DNA from: Myxacorys almedinensis A
Lineage (GTDB): Bacteria > Cyanobacteriota > Cyanobacteriia > Leptolyngbyales > Leptolyngbyaceae
NCBI RefSeq assembly: GCF_010091945.1
Contig: NZ_WVIE01000001.1
Location: forward strand, 124,001-188,000
Length of the DNA stretch: 64,000 nt
Reading direction: 5' to 3'
Shown: piece after piece, positions 56,690-64,000 of the stretch
How the letters are laid out: each line of letters begins with the position of its first letter
How positions within the stretch are numbered: the first letter of the stretch is position 1
Position numbers and translations under genes: made by a program
The notes under the pieces: model-generated
Database searches by the model: none
What the model was told of the DNA's origin: nothing
What the model saw: the letters and a program-made list of their open reading frames with translations, nothing else

Positions 56690-58609
56690 ATGAATTCATC
56701 CTTAGATATCACCTTGCAAATTGTGATCACCGTCATTGCGGGGATTGCAGCACAAGTGATCGCAGAATTTGTTCAGGTTCCTGGCATCGTTTTTTTGCTG
56801 CTCATCGGAATTTTGCTTGGACCTAGCGTTTTAGGGTGGCTTCATCCTGATCAGTTGGGCGTTGGGTTAGAGGTGATGGTGTCTCTGCTCGTTGCCATCA
56901 TTTTGTTTGAAGGAGGATTTAATTTACAGCTACGAGAACTGGGGCGCGTTTCAGACAGCTTGCGAAATCTTGTCACGGTGGGCACGCTCATCACCATGAT
57001 TGGCGGTGGCATGGCGGCGCATTGGTTGAGTGAGTTTCCTTGGTCGATCGCCTTTCTCTACGGAGCCTTGGTTGTGGTCACGGGGCCTGTAGTCATCAAT
57101 TCACTGCTACGACATGTAAAAGTGGATCGACAAGTGGCAACATTACTTGAGGGAGAAGGCGTTTTCATCGATCCGCTTGGGGCAATTTTGGCAGTTGTGG
57201 TGCTCAACGTTTTGCTTACAGATGATCCAAATCCGCTCAGCATTGGGGGGGATCTGTTGATTCGCATTGGCATCGGCGGGGGCATTGGCGCGATCGGGGG
57301 CGGTTTGATGGGAGTTGTTCTCAAACGCGCTAAGTTCTTGTCTGAAGACCTCAAAAATCTGGTTGTGCTGGCGGGTCTGTGGGGCTTTTTTGGCTTGGCT
57401 CAAACAATTCGTAGTGAAGCGGGGTTAATGGCAACTGTGGTGTCAGGCATTGTTCTAAGAGCGTTGGCACTGCCAGAAGAGCGGTTGTTAAAGCGTTTCA
57501 AAGGGCAGCTAACGATTTTAGCGACTTCAGTGTTGTTTATTTTGCTCTCTGCGGATCTGTCGATCGCTGGAATTTTAGCGTTGGGATGGGGTGGGTTATT
57601 CACCGTTCTTGCTCTGATGGTTATTGTGCGCCCGTTTAGTATTTTGCTCTGCACATGGAATAGCGACCTCAATTGGCGTCAAAAGGTTTTTCTAAGCTGG
57701 ATTGCGCCCAGAGGAATTATTGCAGCTTCTGTTGCATCTCTGTTTGCAATTCTACTAACGCAGCGTGGTATTAATGGTGGCGATTCGATTAAGGCACTTG
57801 TGTTTTTAACAATCATCTTAACGGTTGTTCTCCAGTCTATTTCAGCCCAAGCGATCGCAAATCTTTTACAAATCACCTCCAAAGAATCCACAGGCATTGT
57901 GATTGTGGGATGTAACCGATTGAGTCTCCTGATCGCTCGTCTGTTTTTAGAACGAGGCGAACCGGTTTCCTTGATCGACACTGATCCTGATGCTTTCCCA
58001 GAAGTATTAGATTCTAATATCAAGACATTTGTAAGCAGTGCCCTCGATACCGAAGTTTTGGAAAAGGCTGGACTCGCTTCTAGTGGAACCTTTCTTGCGT
58101 TAACCAATAATGGTGAGGTCAACGCTGTAGTAGCGCAGCGGGCGGTAGAAGAATTTGCGCCGCCGCGAGTTTTAGCGGTTTTTCCTGGAGATGCTCAGGG
58201 GACGGCTTTACCAAAAGTTCAGCAAGCATTTAGCACTCACCTGCTTGTCAAAACCTGGAATGAGTATTTGACCAAGGGAGACATTAAGTTGGGAGAAACT
58301 ACGCTCAGAGAAGAGGGGTTGGAGTTTCAAAAAGCACACTTACGAGCCTTGATCGAGGCTGGCAGCGTCTTGCCGCTGTTGTTAGAGCGTGATGCGAAGC
58401 AGTCTACGCTGGGGAGCCATCGCAGTTTTCAAGTGTTTCCTGCCGAAGCCGACTGGCAAATCAGCGATCGCTTAATCTACTTGCTCTACGATCCAAAACC
58501 CAAATTGCTCAAACTCTTATCAGGTTCAAGCCAACTCCGCCTCACGCTAGAAGAATTGCCGGAAATTGAAGAGATTCCACTGCTGGAAAGTGCATCCGGT
58601 CGCGAGTAA
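56690..58609 (+). CDS. CPA1-type sodium/proton antiporter with RCK (TrkA-N) domain
   Basis: 639 residues from the ATG at 56690. The frame is open from 56534, but the added 52 residues have no membrane-protein character, so I use the later start. Ten to twelve helices include VPGIVFLLLIGILLGPSVLGW, IILFEGGFNLQL, YGALVVVTGPVVINSLLR and EGVFIDPLGAILAVVV, which holds the ion-binding Asp of the NhaP type. From about residue 400 a TrkA-N/RCK domain follows (GIVIVGCNRLSLLIARLFLE, SLIDTDPDAFP), with nucleotide control likely. It exchanges Na+ or K+ for H+ in the cell or thylakoid membrane. Confidence 0.9.
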   Translation: MNSSLDITLQIVITVIAGIAAQVIAEFVQVPGIVFLLLIGILLGPSVLGWLHPDQLGVGLEVMVSLLVAIILFEGGFNLQLRELGRVSDSLRNLVTVGTLITMIGGGMAAHWLSEFPWSIAFLYGALVVVTGPVVINSLLRHVKVDRQVATLLEGEGVFIDPLGAILAVVVLNVLLTDDPNPLSIGGDLLIRIGIGGGIGAIGGGLMGVVLKRAKFLSEDLKNLVVLAGLWGFFGLAQTIRSEAGLMATVVSGIVLRALALPEERLLKRFKGQLTILATSVLFILLSADLSIAGILALGWGGLFTVLALMVIVRPFSILLCTWNSDLNWRQKVFLSWIAPRGIIAASVASLFAILLTQRGINGGDSIKALVFLTIILTVVLQSISAQAIANLLQITSKESTGIVIVGCNRLSLLIARLFLERGEPVSLIDTDPDAFPEVLDSNIKTFVSSALDTEVLEKAGLASSGTFLALTNNGEVNAVVAQRAVEEFAPPRVLAVFPGDAQGTALPKVQQAFSTHLLVKTWNEYLTKGDIKLGETTLREEGLEFQKAHLRALIEAGSVLPLLLERDAKQSTLGSHRSFQVFPAEADWQISDRLIYLLYDPKPKLLKLLSGSSQLRLTLEELPEIEEIPLLESASGRE

Positions 58610-58851
58610 CCAGCGATCGCGTCTCTGGTGCCCCTTATTTAGAACTGATGTCTCTTAGCGACAGACATTCGTTTAACAGCAGCAGTTTTTTGATCATGAA
58701 ACCAAAAATCAGCAGACCCGGCAAGACAAATCTAAATGGGGTTTGTAGATCACATGAACCATAAAAAGATCTGTAACACTACTGATGTTGCACGCATCCG
58801 ATTTGCGGTGGGCAGCGTACCGTTATTGTCCCAACTCACTCATACCTGACA

Positions 58852-60540
58852 ATGACTTCCTACAACACCGACAAAATCCTCAATCAGTTGGATCAAGCAC
58901 TCAGTGGTATTGGAGTACAAGACAATGGAACGATTCGCGATCCGATCAGTCAGTTTTTGTCTGCCTCAAAGGTAGACTTGTCTGACAGCACACTCAGACG
59001 ATTTCTCAGATCCTTAAAAAAGGATTCTCCTAAGCCTGATCCAACCACATCTGATTTTGTAGGGCTGACGGCTAAAAATGACCTGGCATTCTTCAATGCG
59101 GATAATTTGAGTAGTGTCACCACCGTTGATGTCACGGGGCTACAACGTCATGAAACGTTGCTGGGCATTGACTTTCGCCCCAACACAGGTGAACTTTTTG
59201 GCGTCGGCAGCAGCGATCGCCTTTACACGATCGATGTGACGACTGGCGCGGCTACTCAAGTTGGGAGTGGCACGTTTGCCGTAGACCTAGACGGCAAAGC
59301 GCTAGGCGTTGACTTTAACCCTGTGGTTGACCGCATCCGAGTCGTCAGTGATGCCGGTCAAAACCTGCGGCTCAATCCTGACACCGGAGCCGTGGTGGAT
59401 AGCAACCCGATGATGGATGGAGTGCAGCCGGACGGCAACCTCAACGGAGCCACCGACTCCATTGTGGCAACTGCTTACACCAACAGCTTTACAGGGACGA
59501 CTTCGACCACTCAATACGGCATCGATGCAGAGACTGACCAACTCTTCATCCAAGCCCCCCCGAACGCTGGCACCCAAACTCTGGTCGGTGCGTTGGGGGT
59601 TGATTTTGCAGCGGGTGCGGGCTTTGATATTGTGTTCAAGGATGGTATGAACTCTGCCTTTGCCACGTCTAACTCATCGCTGTATTCGATTGACCTGCAA
59701 TCAGGCGCGGCTACTCTCCTGGGTAATGTCAAGGATGGGAAAAAAACAATTGACCTAGTTGGCTTTGCTGGAAGAAGCCCAATTGTGAAGCCCGATCCCA
59801 CGAAAGCCGAGTTTGTGGGGCTGACTGATTCCAGCGATTTAGTGTTCTTCAATTCTAATGCGCTAAACAATGTCACCACCGTTGATGTCACGGGGCTACA
59901 ATGTCATGAAACGTTGCTGGGCATTGACTTTCGCCCCAACACAGGTGAACTTTTTGGCGTCGGCAGCAGCGATCGCCTTTACACGATCGATGTGACGACT
60001 GGCGCGGCTACTCAAGTTGGGAGTGGCACGTTTGCCGTAGACCTAGACGGCAAAGCGCTAGGCGTTGACTTTAACCCTGTGGTTGACCGCATCCGAGTCG
60101 TCAGTGATGCCGGTCAAAACCTGCGGCTCAATCCTGACACCGGAGCCGTGGTGGATAGCAACCCGATGATGGATGGAGTGCAGCCGGACGGCAACCTCAA
60201 CGGAGCCACCGACTCCATTGTGGCAACTGCTTACACCAACAGCTTTACAGGGACGACTTCGACCACTCAATACGGCATCGATGCAGAGACTGACCAACTC
60301 TTCATCCAAGCCCCCCCGAACGCTGGCACCCAAACTCTGGTCGGTGCGTTGGGGGTTGATTTTGCAGCGGGTGCGGGCTTTGATATTGTGTTCAAGGATG
60401 GTATGAACTCTGCCTTTGCCACGTCTAACTCATCGCTGTATTCGATTGACCTGCAATCAGGCGCGGCTACTCTCCTGGGTAATGTCAAGGATGGAGTAAC
60501 CCCCGTTAAGTTGACTGGGTTTGCAGCAACTGGAATGTAA
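58852..60540 (+). CDS. DUF4394 protein with two near-identical repeats
   Basis: 562 residues, ATG start. A 60-residue N-terminus (TSYNTDKILNQLDQALSGIG) precedes two DUF4394 units of about 250 residues, each with FVGLT, VTTVDVTGLQ, HETLLGIDFRPNTGELFGVG, DRLYTIDVTTGAATQVGSG and FDIVFKDGMNSAF. The units are identical over 208 residues except one Arg-to-Cys change. DUF4394 domains form beta-propeller-like structures and are often extracellular, but no signal peptide is seen here. A strong terminator follows. The role is unknown. Confidence 0.85.
   Translation: MTSYNTDKILNQLDQALSGIGVQDNGTIRDPISQFLSASKVDLSDSTLRRFLRSLKKDSPKPDPTTSDFVGLTAKNDLAFFNADNLSSVTTVDVTGLQRHETLLGIDFRPNTGELFGVGSSDRLYTIDVTTGAATQVGSGTFAVDLDGKALGVDFNPVVDRIRVVSDAGQNLRLNPDTGAVVDSNPMMDGVQPDGNLNGATDSIVATAYTNSFTGTTSTTQYGIDAETDQLFIQAPPNAGTQTLVGALGVDFAAGAGFDIVFKDGMNSAFATSNSSLYSIDLQSGAATLLGNVKDGKKTIDLVGFAGRSPIVKPDPTKAEFVGLTDSSDLVFFNSNALNNVTTVDVTGLQCHETLLGIDFRPNTGELFGVGSSDRLYTIDVTTGAATQVGSGTFAVDLDGKALGVDFNPVVDRIRVVSDAGQNLRLNPDTGAVVDSNPMMDGVQPDGNLNGATDSIVATAYTNSFTGTTSTTQYGIDAETDQLFIQAPPNAGTQTLVGALGVDFAAGAGFDIVFKDGMNSAFATSNSSLYSIDLQSGAATLLGNVKDGVTPVKLTGFAATGM
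59115..59738 (+). repeat. Internal duplication, unit A (624 bp)
   Basis: The bases from 59115 to 59738 recur at 59871-60494 with an offset of 756 bp. By reading both copies and their translations in several frames I find one substitution (C at 59146, T at 59902). The offset is a multiple of three, so the reading frame is kept. Confidence 0.92.
59871..60494 (+). repeat. Internal duplication, unit B (624 bp)
   Basis: Second copy of the DUF4394 duplication. The bases outside the 624 bp (58900-59114, 59739-59870) are clearly diverged between units, so the boundaries are sharp. That suggests recent gene conversion or a recent replacement of an older pair of domains. Confidence 0.92.
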
Positions 60541-60599
60541 GTCTTGCAACGTCAGATCACGGTCGTGTGGCAGCGGCGAGTGTGCTGTCAGTCGCCTGG

Positions 60600-60643
60600 C
60601 GATCGCTCAAATTCTCATTGCAGGATTTGAGCGATCGTTTTTT
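60600..60643 (+). terminator. Rho-independent terminator after the DUF4394 gene
   Basis: A 13-bp perfect stem, CGATCGCTCAAAT and ATTTGAGCGATCG, encloses a 12-base loop and is followed by TTTTTT. It lies 60 bp after the stop codon. Each arm includes most of a HIP1 octamer. Confidence 0.92.
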
Positions 60644-60743
60644 GTATTAGAAACTGTTTGTAAAATGAGCGATTGGATCAGCGATTAGAGCCTAGTACCA
60701 GAGTGAATCGCTTACGATAAAACTAGTAGCGAGGAATGCAGCG

Positions 60744-61363
60744 ATGGTTCTTCTTCAAGATTGGCTCACTCGACTTCAGGCAGACGATCCCGAAGAACGG
60801 CAAATTATTAGTGGCGTGAGTTGGAAGCAGTACGAGGAATTGCTCTTAGAACACAGCGATACCTCTACCTACCGCATCACCTACTTAGATGGAATTTTAG
60901 AACTCATGTCCCCTAGCCGTCGCCACGAAGATCGGAAAACAAATATTGGCTCTCTGCTAGAGGACTACTTCAAAGAAAAGCGCATTCGAAAGAAAAGCGC
61001 ATTCGGTACTTTCCAATGGGGTCTACCACCCTGCGTAATCAAGCCAAACGAGGCGGGGCGGAGCCAGATGAATCCTACTGCATTGGAACGAATAAAGAGT
61101 TTCCGGATCTCGTGATTGAGGTTGTTGTTACAAGCGGCAGCGTTGACAAATTAGAAGTTTATCGACGATTACAGGTTCAGGAAGTTTGGTTTGTCAAAAC
61201 GGATTACTTCGAGGTTCATCATTTGCGCGAAACTGGATACGAACAGATTGAAAGAAGTGAAATTCTGTCCGATTTGGATCTTGATCTATTGGCACAGTAT
61301 GCAGTCGCAGATGATCCGCTTGACGCCGCTTTAGCATTTCGGCAGAAGATTCAATCTGTCTGA
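60744..61363 (+). pseudogene. Uma2 family endonuclease gene, frameshifted by a 17-bp tandem duplication
   Basis: The first frame (60744-61115) begins MVLLQDWLTRLQADDPEERQ and keeps the Uma2 features RITYLDGILELMSPSRRHED. After 60988 it leaves the family pattern. The second frame gives MGSTTLRNQAKR, EPDESYCIGTNKEFPDLVIEVV and LEVYRRLQVQEVWFVK up to TGA at 61363. Removing one copy of the duplicated bases 60972-61005 joins the halves as KRIRYFPMGSTTLRN, a 200-residue Uma2 protein of normal length with the PD-(D/E)xK-type Asp and Glu. The family is very abundant in cyanobacteria; its function is not known. Confidence 0.85.
60972..61005 (+). repeat. 17-bp tandem duplication inside the Uma2 gene
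   Basis: AAAGAAAAGCGCATTCG occurs twice, head to tail, at 60972-60988 and 60989-61005. Seventeen is not divisible by three, so the second copy shifts the frame by two. Confidence 0.95.
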
Positions 61364-61462
61364 GATGTCAGCATAAACTGACCAAATAGTTGAAACTACC
61401 CTTCTTAAAACCGCACAATCTTTAGAATGCGAATTGAACCTACAAGTAAGAACGATTCCACT

Positions 61463-64000
61463 ATGCTCGAATCCTACCGTCAACACGTAGCCGAACGTTC
61501 GGCTTTAGGCATTCCTCCGTTGCCGTTGAGCGCTCAACAAACCTCTGACTTATGCGAATTACTGAAGAATCCACCTGCGGGTGAAGAAACGTTTTTGCTC
61601 AGTTTGCTGCGCGATCGCATTCCGCCAGGAGTGGATCAAGCGGCGTATGTCAAAGCCGGATTTTTGAGTGCCGTTGCCAAAGGAGATGTGACCAGCCCAC
61701 TGGTCTCGCGCCAAGATGCTGTTGAATTGCTCGGTACGATGATGGGCGGCTACAACGTGCAGTCGCTGATCGAATTGCTGCAAGATGCGGATGCAGACAT
61801 TGCAGCAACAGCGGTGACTGCCCTCAGCAAAATCTTGTTGGTCTATGACGCCTTTCACGATGTCCAAGAACTAGCAGACAGTGGCAATGCCTCTGCAAAG
61901 CAAGTGATGGATTCGTGGGCAAACGCTGAGTGGTTTACCCAGCGTCCCCAACTGCCAGAGGCAATGACCGTCACGGTGTTCAAAGTGCCAGGAGAAACCA
62001 ACACCGATGATTTGTCCCCGGCAACGCAAGCCACGACTCGCCCGGATATTCCGCTCCATGCGTTGGCAATGCTAGAAACTCGTCAGCCTGGATCACTCGA
62101 TGCGATCGCACAGTTAAAGCAGAAAGGGCATCCCGTTGCCTACGTGGGGGATGTCGTGGGAACCGGATCGTCGCGCAAATCGGCAATTAATTCAGTGCTG
62201 TGGCAGGTGGGCAATGATATTCCGTTTGTGCCCAACAAGCGAGCGGGCGGCTATATTTTAGGCGGCAAAATTGCCCCGATTTTCTTCAATACCGCCGAAG
62301 ATTCGGGCGCACTACCGATCGAATGTGATGTCACACAGATGAATACGGGGGATGTGATCACGATCTATCCCTATAAAGGTGAAATCACCAACGAGGCTGG
62401 CACCGTGATTTCTACCTTCACGCTCAAGCCCGACACGATTTTAGATGAAGTGCAAGCAGGCGGACGAATTCCGCTCTTGATTGGTCGCACCCTGACCGAC
62501 AAAACTCGCATCGCGTTGGGCCTTGAGCCTAGCGATCGCTTCACCCGTCCTCAACTGCCCGCAGATACAGGCAAAGGCTTTACCCTCGCGCAGAAAATGG
62601 TAGGCAAAGCTTGTGGTCTCCCCGGTGTGCGTCCTGGAGCCTCGTGTGAACCCGTGATGACCACCGTAGGGTCTCAAGACACAACCGGACCCATGACCCG
62701 CGATGAATTGAAAGAATTAGCCTGTCTTGGCTTTAGTGCAGACCTGGTGATGCAGAGTTTCTGTCACACCGCCGCCTATCCCAAGCCAGTGGACATAGCG
62801 ACCCATCAAGAGTTGCCCGATTTTATTAACTCTCGCGGTGGCGTTTCGCTGCGCCCAGGCGATGGCATCATTCACTCGTGGCTCAACCGCATGCTGCTGC
62901 CCGACACTGTAGGAACGGGTGGCGATTCTCATACCCGGTTTCCGCTCGGAATTTCGTTTCCGGCAGGTTCTGGTCTGGTTGCGTTTGCGGCGGCGTTGGG
63001 GGCAATGCCGTTAGATATGCCTGAATCGGTGTTGGTTCGCTTTAAGGGCACGCTGCAACCGGGTGTGACGCTGCGCGATATTGTGAACGCGATTCCCTAT
63101 GTCGCGATGCAGAATGGAAAGCTAACGGTTGCCAAGGAAAATAAGCAAAACGTCTATTCTGGCAAAATTATTGAGATGGAAGGACTGCCCGATCTCAAGC
63201 TAGAGCAAGCGTTTGAGCTAACCGATGCCACGGCAGAACGATCGGCGGCAGGCTGTACGATCGCCCTGGGCATTGACACGGTTGCAGAATATCTGCGATC
63301 GAATGTGGCGTTGCTGAAAAACATGGTGGCTCGTGGCTACGGGGATGCCCGCACCATTCTCCGCCGTGTTGGCAAAATGGAGGACTGGTTAGCCGATCCT
63401 CACCTGATGCAAGCCGATGCCGATGCAGAATATGCCGACATCATTGACGTTGACCTCGATCAGATCACAGAACCCCTCGTCGCGGCTCCCAACGATCCGG
63501 ACAACATTAAACTGATGTCCGAATGTGCAGGTAACTCGATCGAAGAAGTCTTTATCGGCTCCTGTATGACAAATATCGGTCATTATCGTGCGGCTGCCAA
63601 AATCCTTGAAGGCGCAGGCAACGTCAAGGTTCGTCTTTGGGTTGCGCCACCAACCCGCATGGATGAGGAGCAACTTCGCGAAGAGGGCGTGTATGGCATC
63701 TTTGAGGCGGCTGGAGCCAGAACCGAAATGCCTGGATGCTCGCTTTGCATGGGCAATCAAGCTCGCGTTGCCGACGACTCAACCGTGTTTTCCACCTCGA
63801 CTCGTAACTTCAACAACCGCTTAGGCAAAGGCGCTCAAGTTTACCTTGGCTCCGCAGAACTAGCGGCAGTGTGTGCCTTGTTGGGTAAAATGCCAACGCT
63901 GACTGAGTACATGGAGATTGTGCAGCACAAGATCGATCCGTTTGCGGCAGATCTTTATCGCTATCTCAACTTCGATCAAATTACCGGATTTGCCGATCAA
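61463..64000 (+). CDS. acnB: Aconitate hydratase B, 3' end outside window
   Basis: 846 codons from the ATG at 61463 to the window edge, with no stop yet; AcnB is normally about 860 residues, so only the last few are missing. The N-terminal HEAT-like domain (1-150) includes LGTMMGGYNVQSLIELLQD. The swivel domain has SPATQATTRPDIPLHALAML and VAYVGDVVGTGSSRKSA. The cluster ligands are Cys701 (IGSCMTN), Cys759 and Cys762 (GCSLCMGN). The enzyme interconverts citrate and isocitrate through cis-aconitate; some AcnB proteins also act on 2-methylcitrate and as RNA binders when iron is low. Confidence 0.95.
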   Translation, partial: MLESYRQHVAERSALGIPPLPLSAQQTSDLCELLKNPPAGEETFLLSLLRDRIPPGVDQAAYVKAGFLSAVAKGDVTSPLVSRQDAVELLGTMMGGYNVQSLIELLQDADADIAATAVTALSKILLVYDAFHDVQELADSGNASAKQVMDSWANAEWFTQRPQLPEAMTVTVFKVPGETNTDDLSPATQATTRPDIPLHALAMLETRQPGSLDAIAQLKQKGHPVAYVGDVVGTGSSRKSAINSVLWQVGNDIPFVPNKRAGGYILGGKIAPIFFNTAEDSGALPIECDVTQMNTGDVITIYPYKGEITNEAGTVISTFTLKPDTILDEVQAGGRIPLLIGRTLTDKTRIALGLEPSDRFTRPQLPADTGKGFTLAQKMVGKACGLPGVRPGASCEPVMTTVGSQDTTGPMTRDELKELACLGFSADLVMQSFCHTAAYPKPVDIATHQELPDFINSRGGVSLRPGDGIIHSWLNRMLLPDTVGTGGDSHTRFPLGISFPAGSGLVAFAAALGAMPLDMPESVLVRFKGTLQPGVTLRDIVNAIPYVAMQNGKLTVAKENKQNVYSGKIIEMEGLPDLKLEQAFELTDATAERSAAGCTIALGIDTVAEYLRSNVALLKNMVARGYGDARTILRRVGKMEDWLADPHLMQADADAEYADIIDVDLDQITEPLVAAPNDPDNIKLMSECAGNSIEEVFIGSCMTNIGHYRAAAKILEGAGNVKVRLWVAPPTRMDEEQLREEGVYGIFEAAGARTEMPGCSLCMGNQARVADDSTVFSTSTRNFNNRLGKGAQVYLGSAELAAVCALLGKMPTLTEYMEIVQHKIDPFAADLYRYLNFDQITGFADQ

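Noticed and set aside
59302-60488. Two identical reverse-strand frames within the DUF4394 gene
   Set aside because: They are identical because the underlying DNA is duplicated; they are antisense shadows.

Overview
The window is chromosomal DNA of a cyanobacterium, probably a filamentous one of the Leptolyngbya/Oscillatoria type. The evidence is the very frequent GCGATCGC (HIP1) octamer, lineage-typical genes (a Rubisco activase with a C-terminal small-subunit-like domain, a SigC-like group 2 sigma factor, DUF1823, a KaiB-fold protein, FurA), cyanobacterial two-component regulators, and many small conserved proteins of unknown function. Genes lie on both strands in short operons. I see no rRNA, tRNA, CRISPR array, transposase or prophage. 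The only RNA gene I can support is the small SRP RNA.

Layout. 1-2.2 kb: the 3'-truncated end of a GT39-type membrane glycosyltransferase and an MgtC-type membrane protein. 2.5-8.4 kb: a zinc-ribbon miniprotein and a two-gene signalling operon (a receiver-kinase hybrid followed by a 1470-residue kinase with about seven PAS domains and one GAF domain). A 950-bp gene-poor gap follows. 9.3-17.7 kb: a small hypothetical protein, an FAD reductase of the geranylgeranyl reductase family, a pentapeptide-repeat protein, methylmalonate-semialdehyde dehydrogenase with a striking palindrome upstream, an FHA protein, a stand-alone RNA polymerase alpha-CTD-like protein, a TPR protein, a NarL-type response regulator and a thioredoxin-fold ferredoxin. 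17.8-25.1 kb: CreD, dCTP deaminase, a CobO-like protein without a P-loop, an MlaE permease, CorA, a phasin-like protein, SRP RNA, a YciI protein and an alpha/beta-hydrolase-fold protein lacking its catalytic residues. 25.2-33.6 kb: Rubisco activase, HisF, a peptidoglycan-binding/SPOR protein, FurA, the SigC-like sigma factor with a long upstream region carrying two CRP-type palindromes, and a nuclease-helicase (DUF2075). 33.8-50.2 kb: mostly housekeeping genes (DUF3352, CofH next to a KaiB-fold fusion, GyrB, MiaA, class I aldolase, aminotransferase, BioF cluster, glutaredoxin, GT4, LD-carboxypeptidase). 50.2-64 kb: a disordered protein, a membrane protein, an HAD phosphatase, an AT-rich two-gene accessory module, MltA, a Na+/H+ antiporter, a DUF4394 protein with an almost identical internal duplication, a broken Uma2 gene and AcnB running off the end.

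The strongest candidate for an undescribed system is the pair at 52653-54706. A phosphoribosyltransferase-fold protein with a DDCLYSG PRPP-type loop lies 2 bp upstream of a NADAR (YbiA-like) protein that carries a C-terminal winged-helix-like region. The pair is visibly AT-rich, contains a single HIP1 site, and is followed by an imperfect palindrome resembling an integron attC. I infer a horizontally acquired nucleotide/NAD- or ADP-ribose-linked conflict module; no function is shown by the sequence alone.

Other notable observations are a Uma2 gene broken by a 17-bp tandem duplication, a 624-bp in-gene duplication with one substitution, two CRP-like sites in duplicated units upstream of sigC, a free alpha-CTD with altered DNA-contact residues, and a three-member dispersed repeat family.
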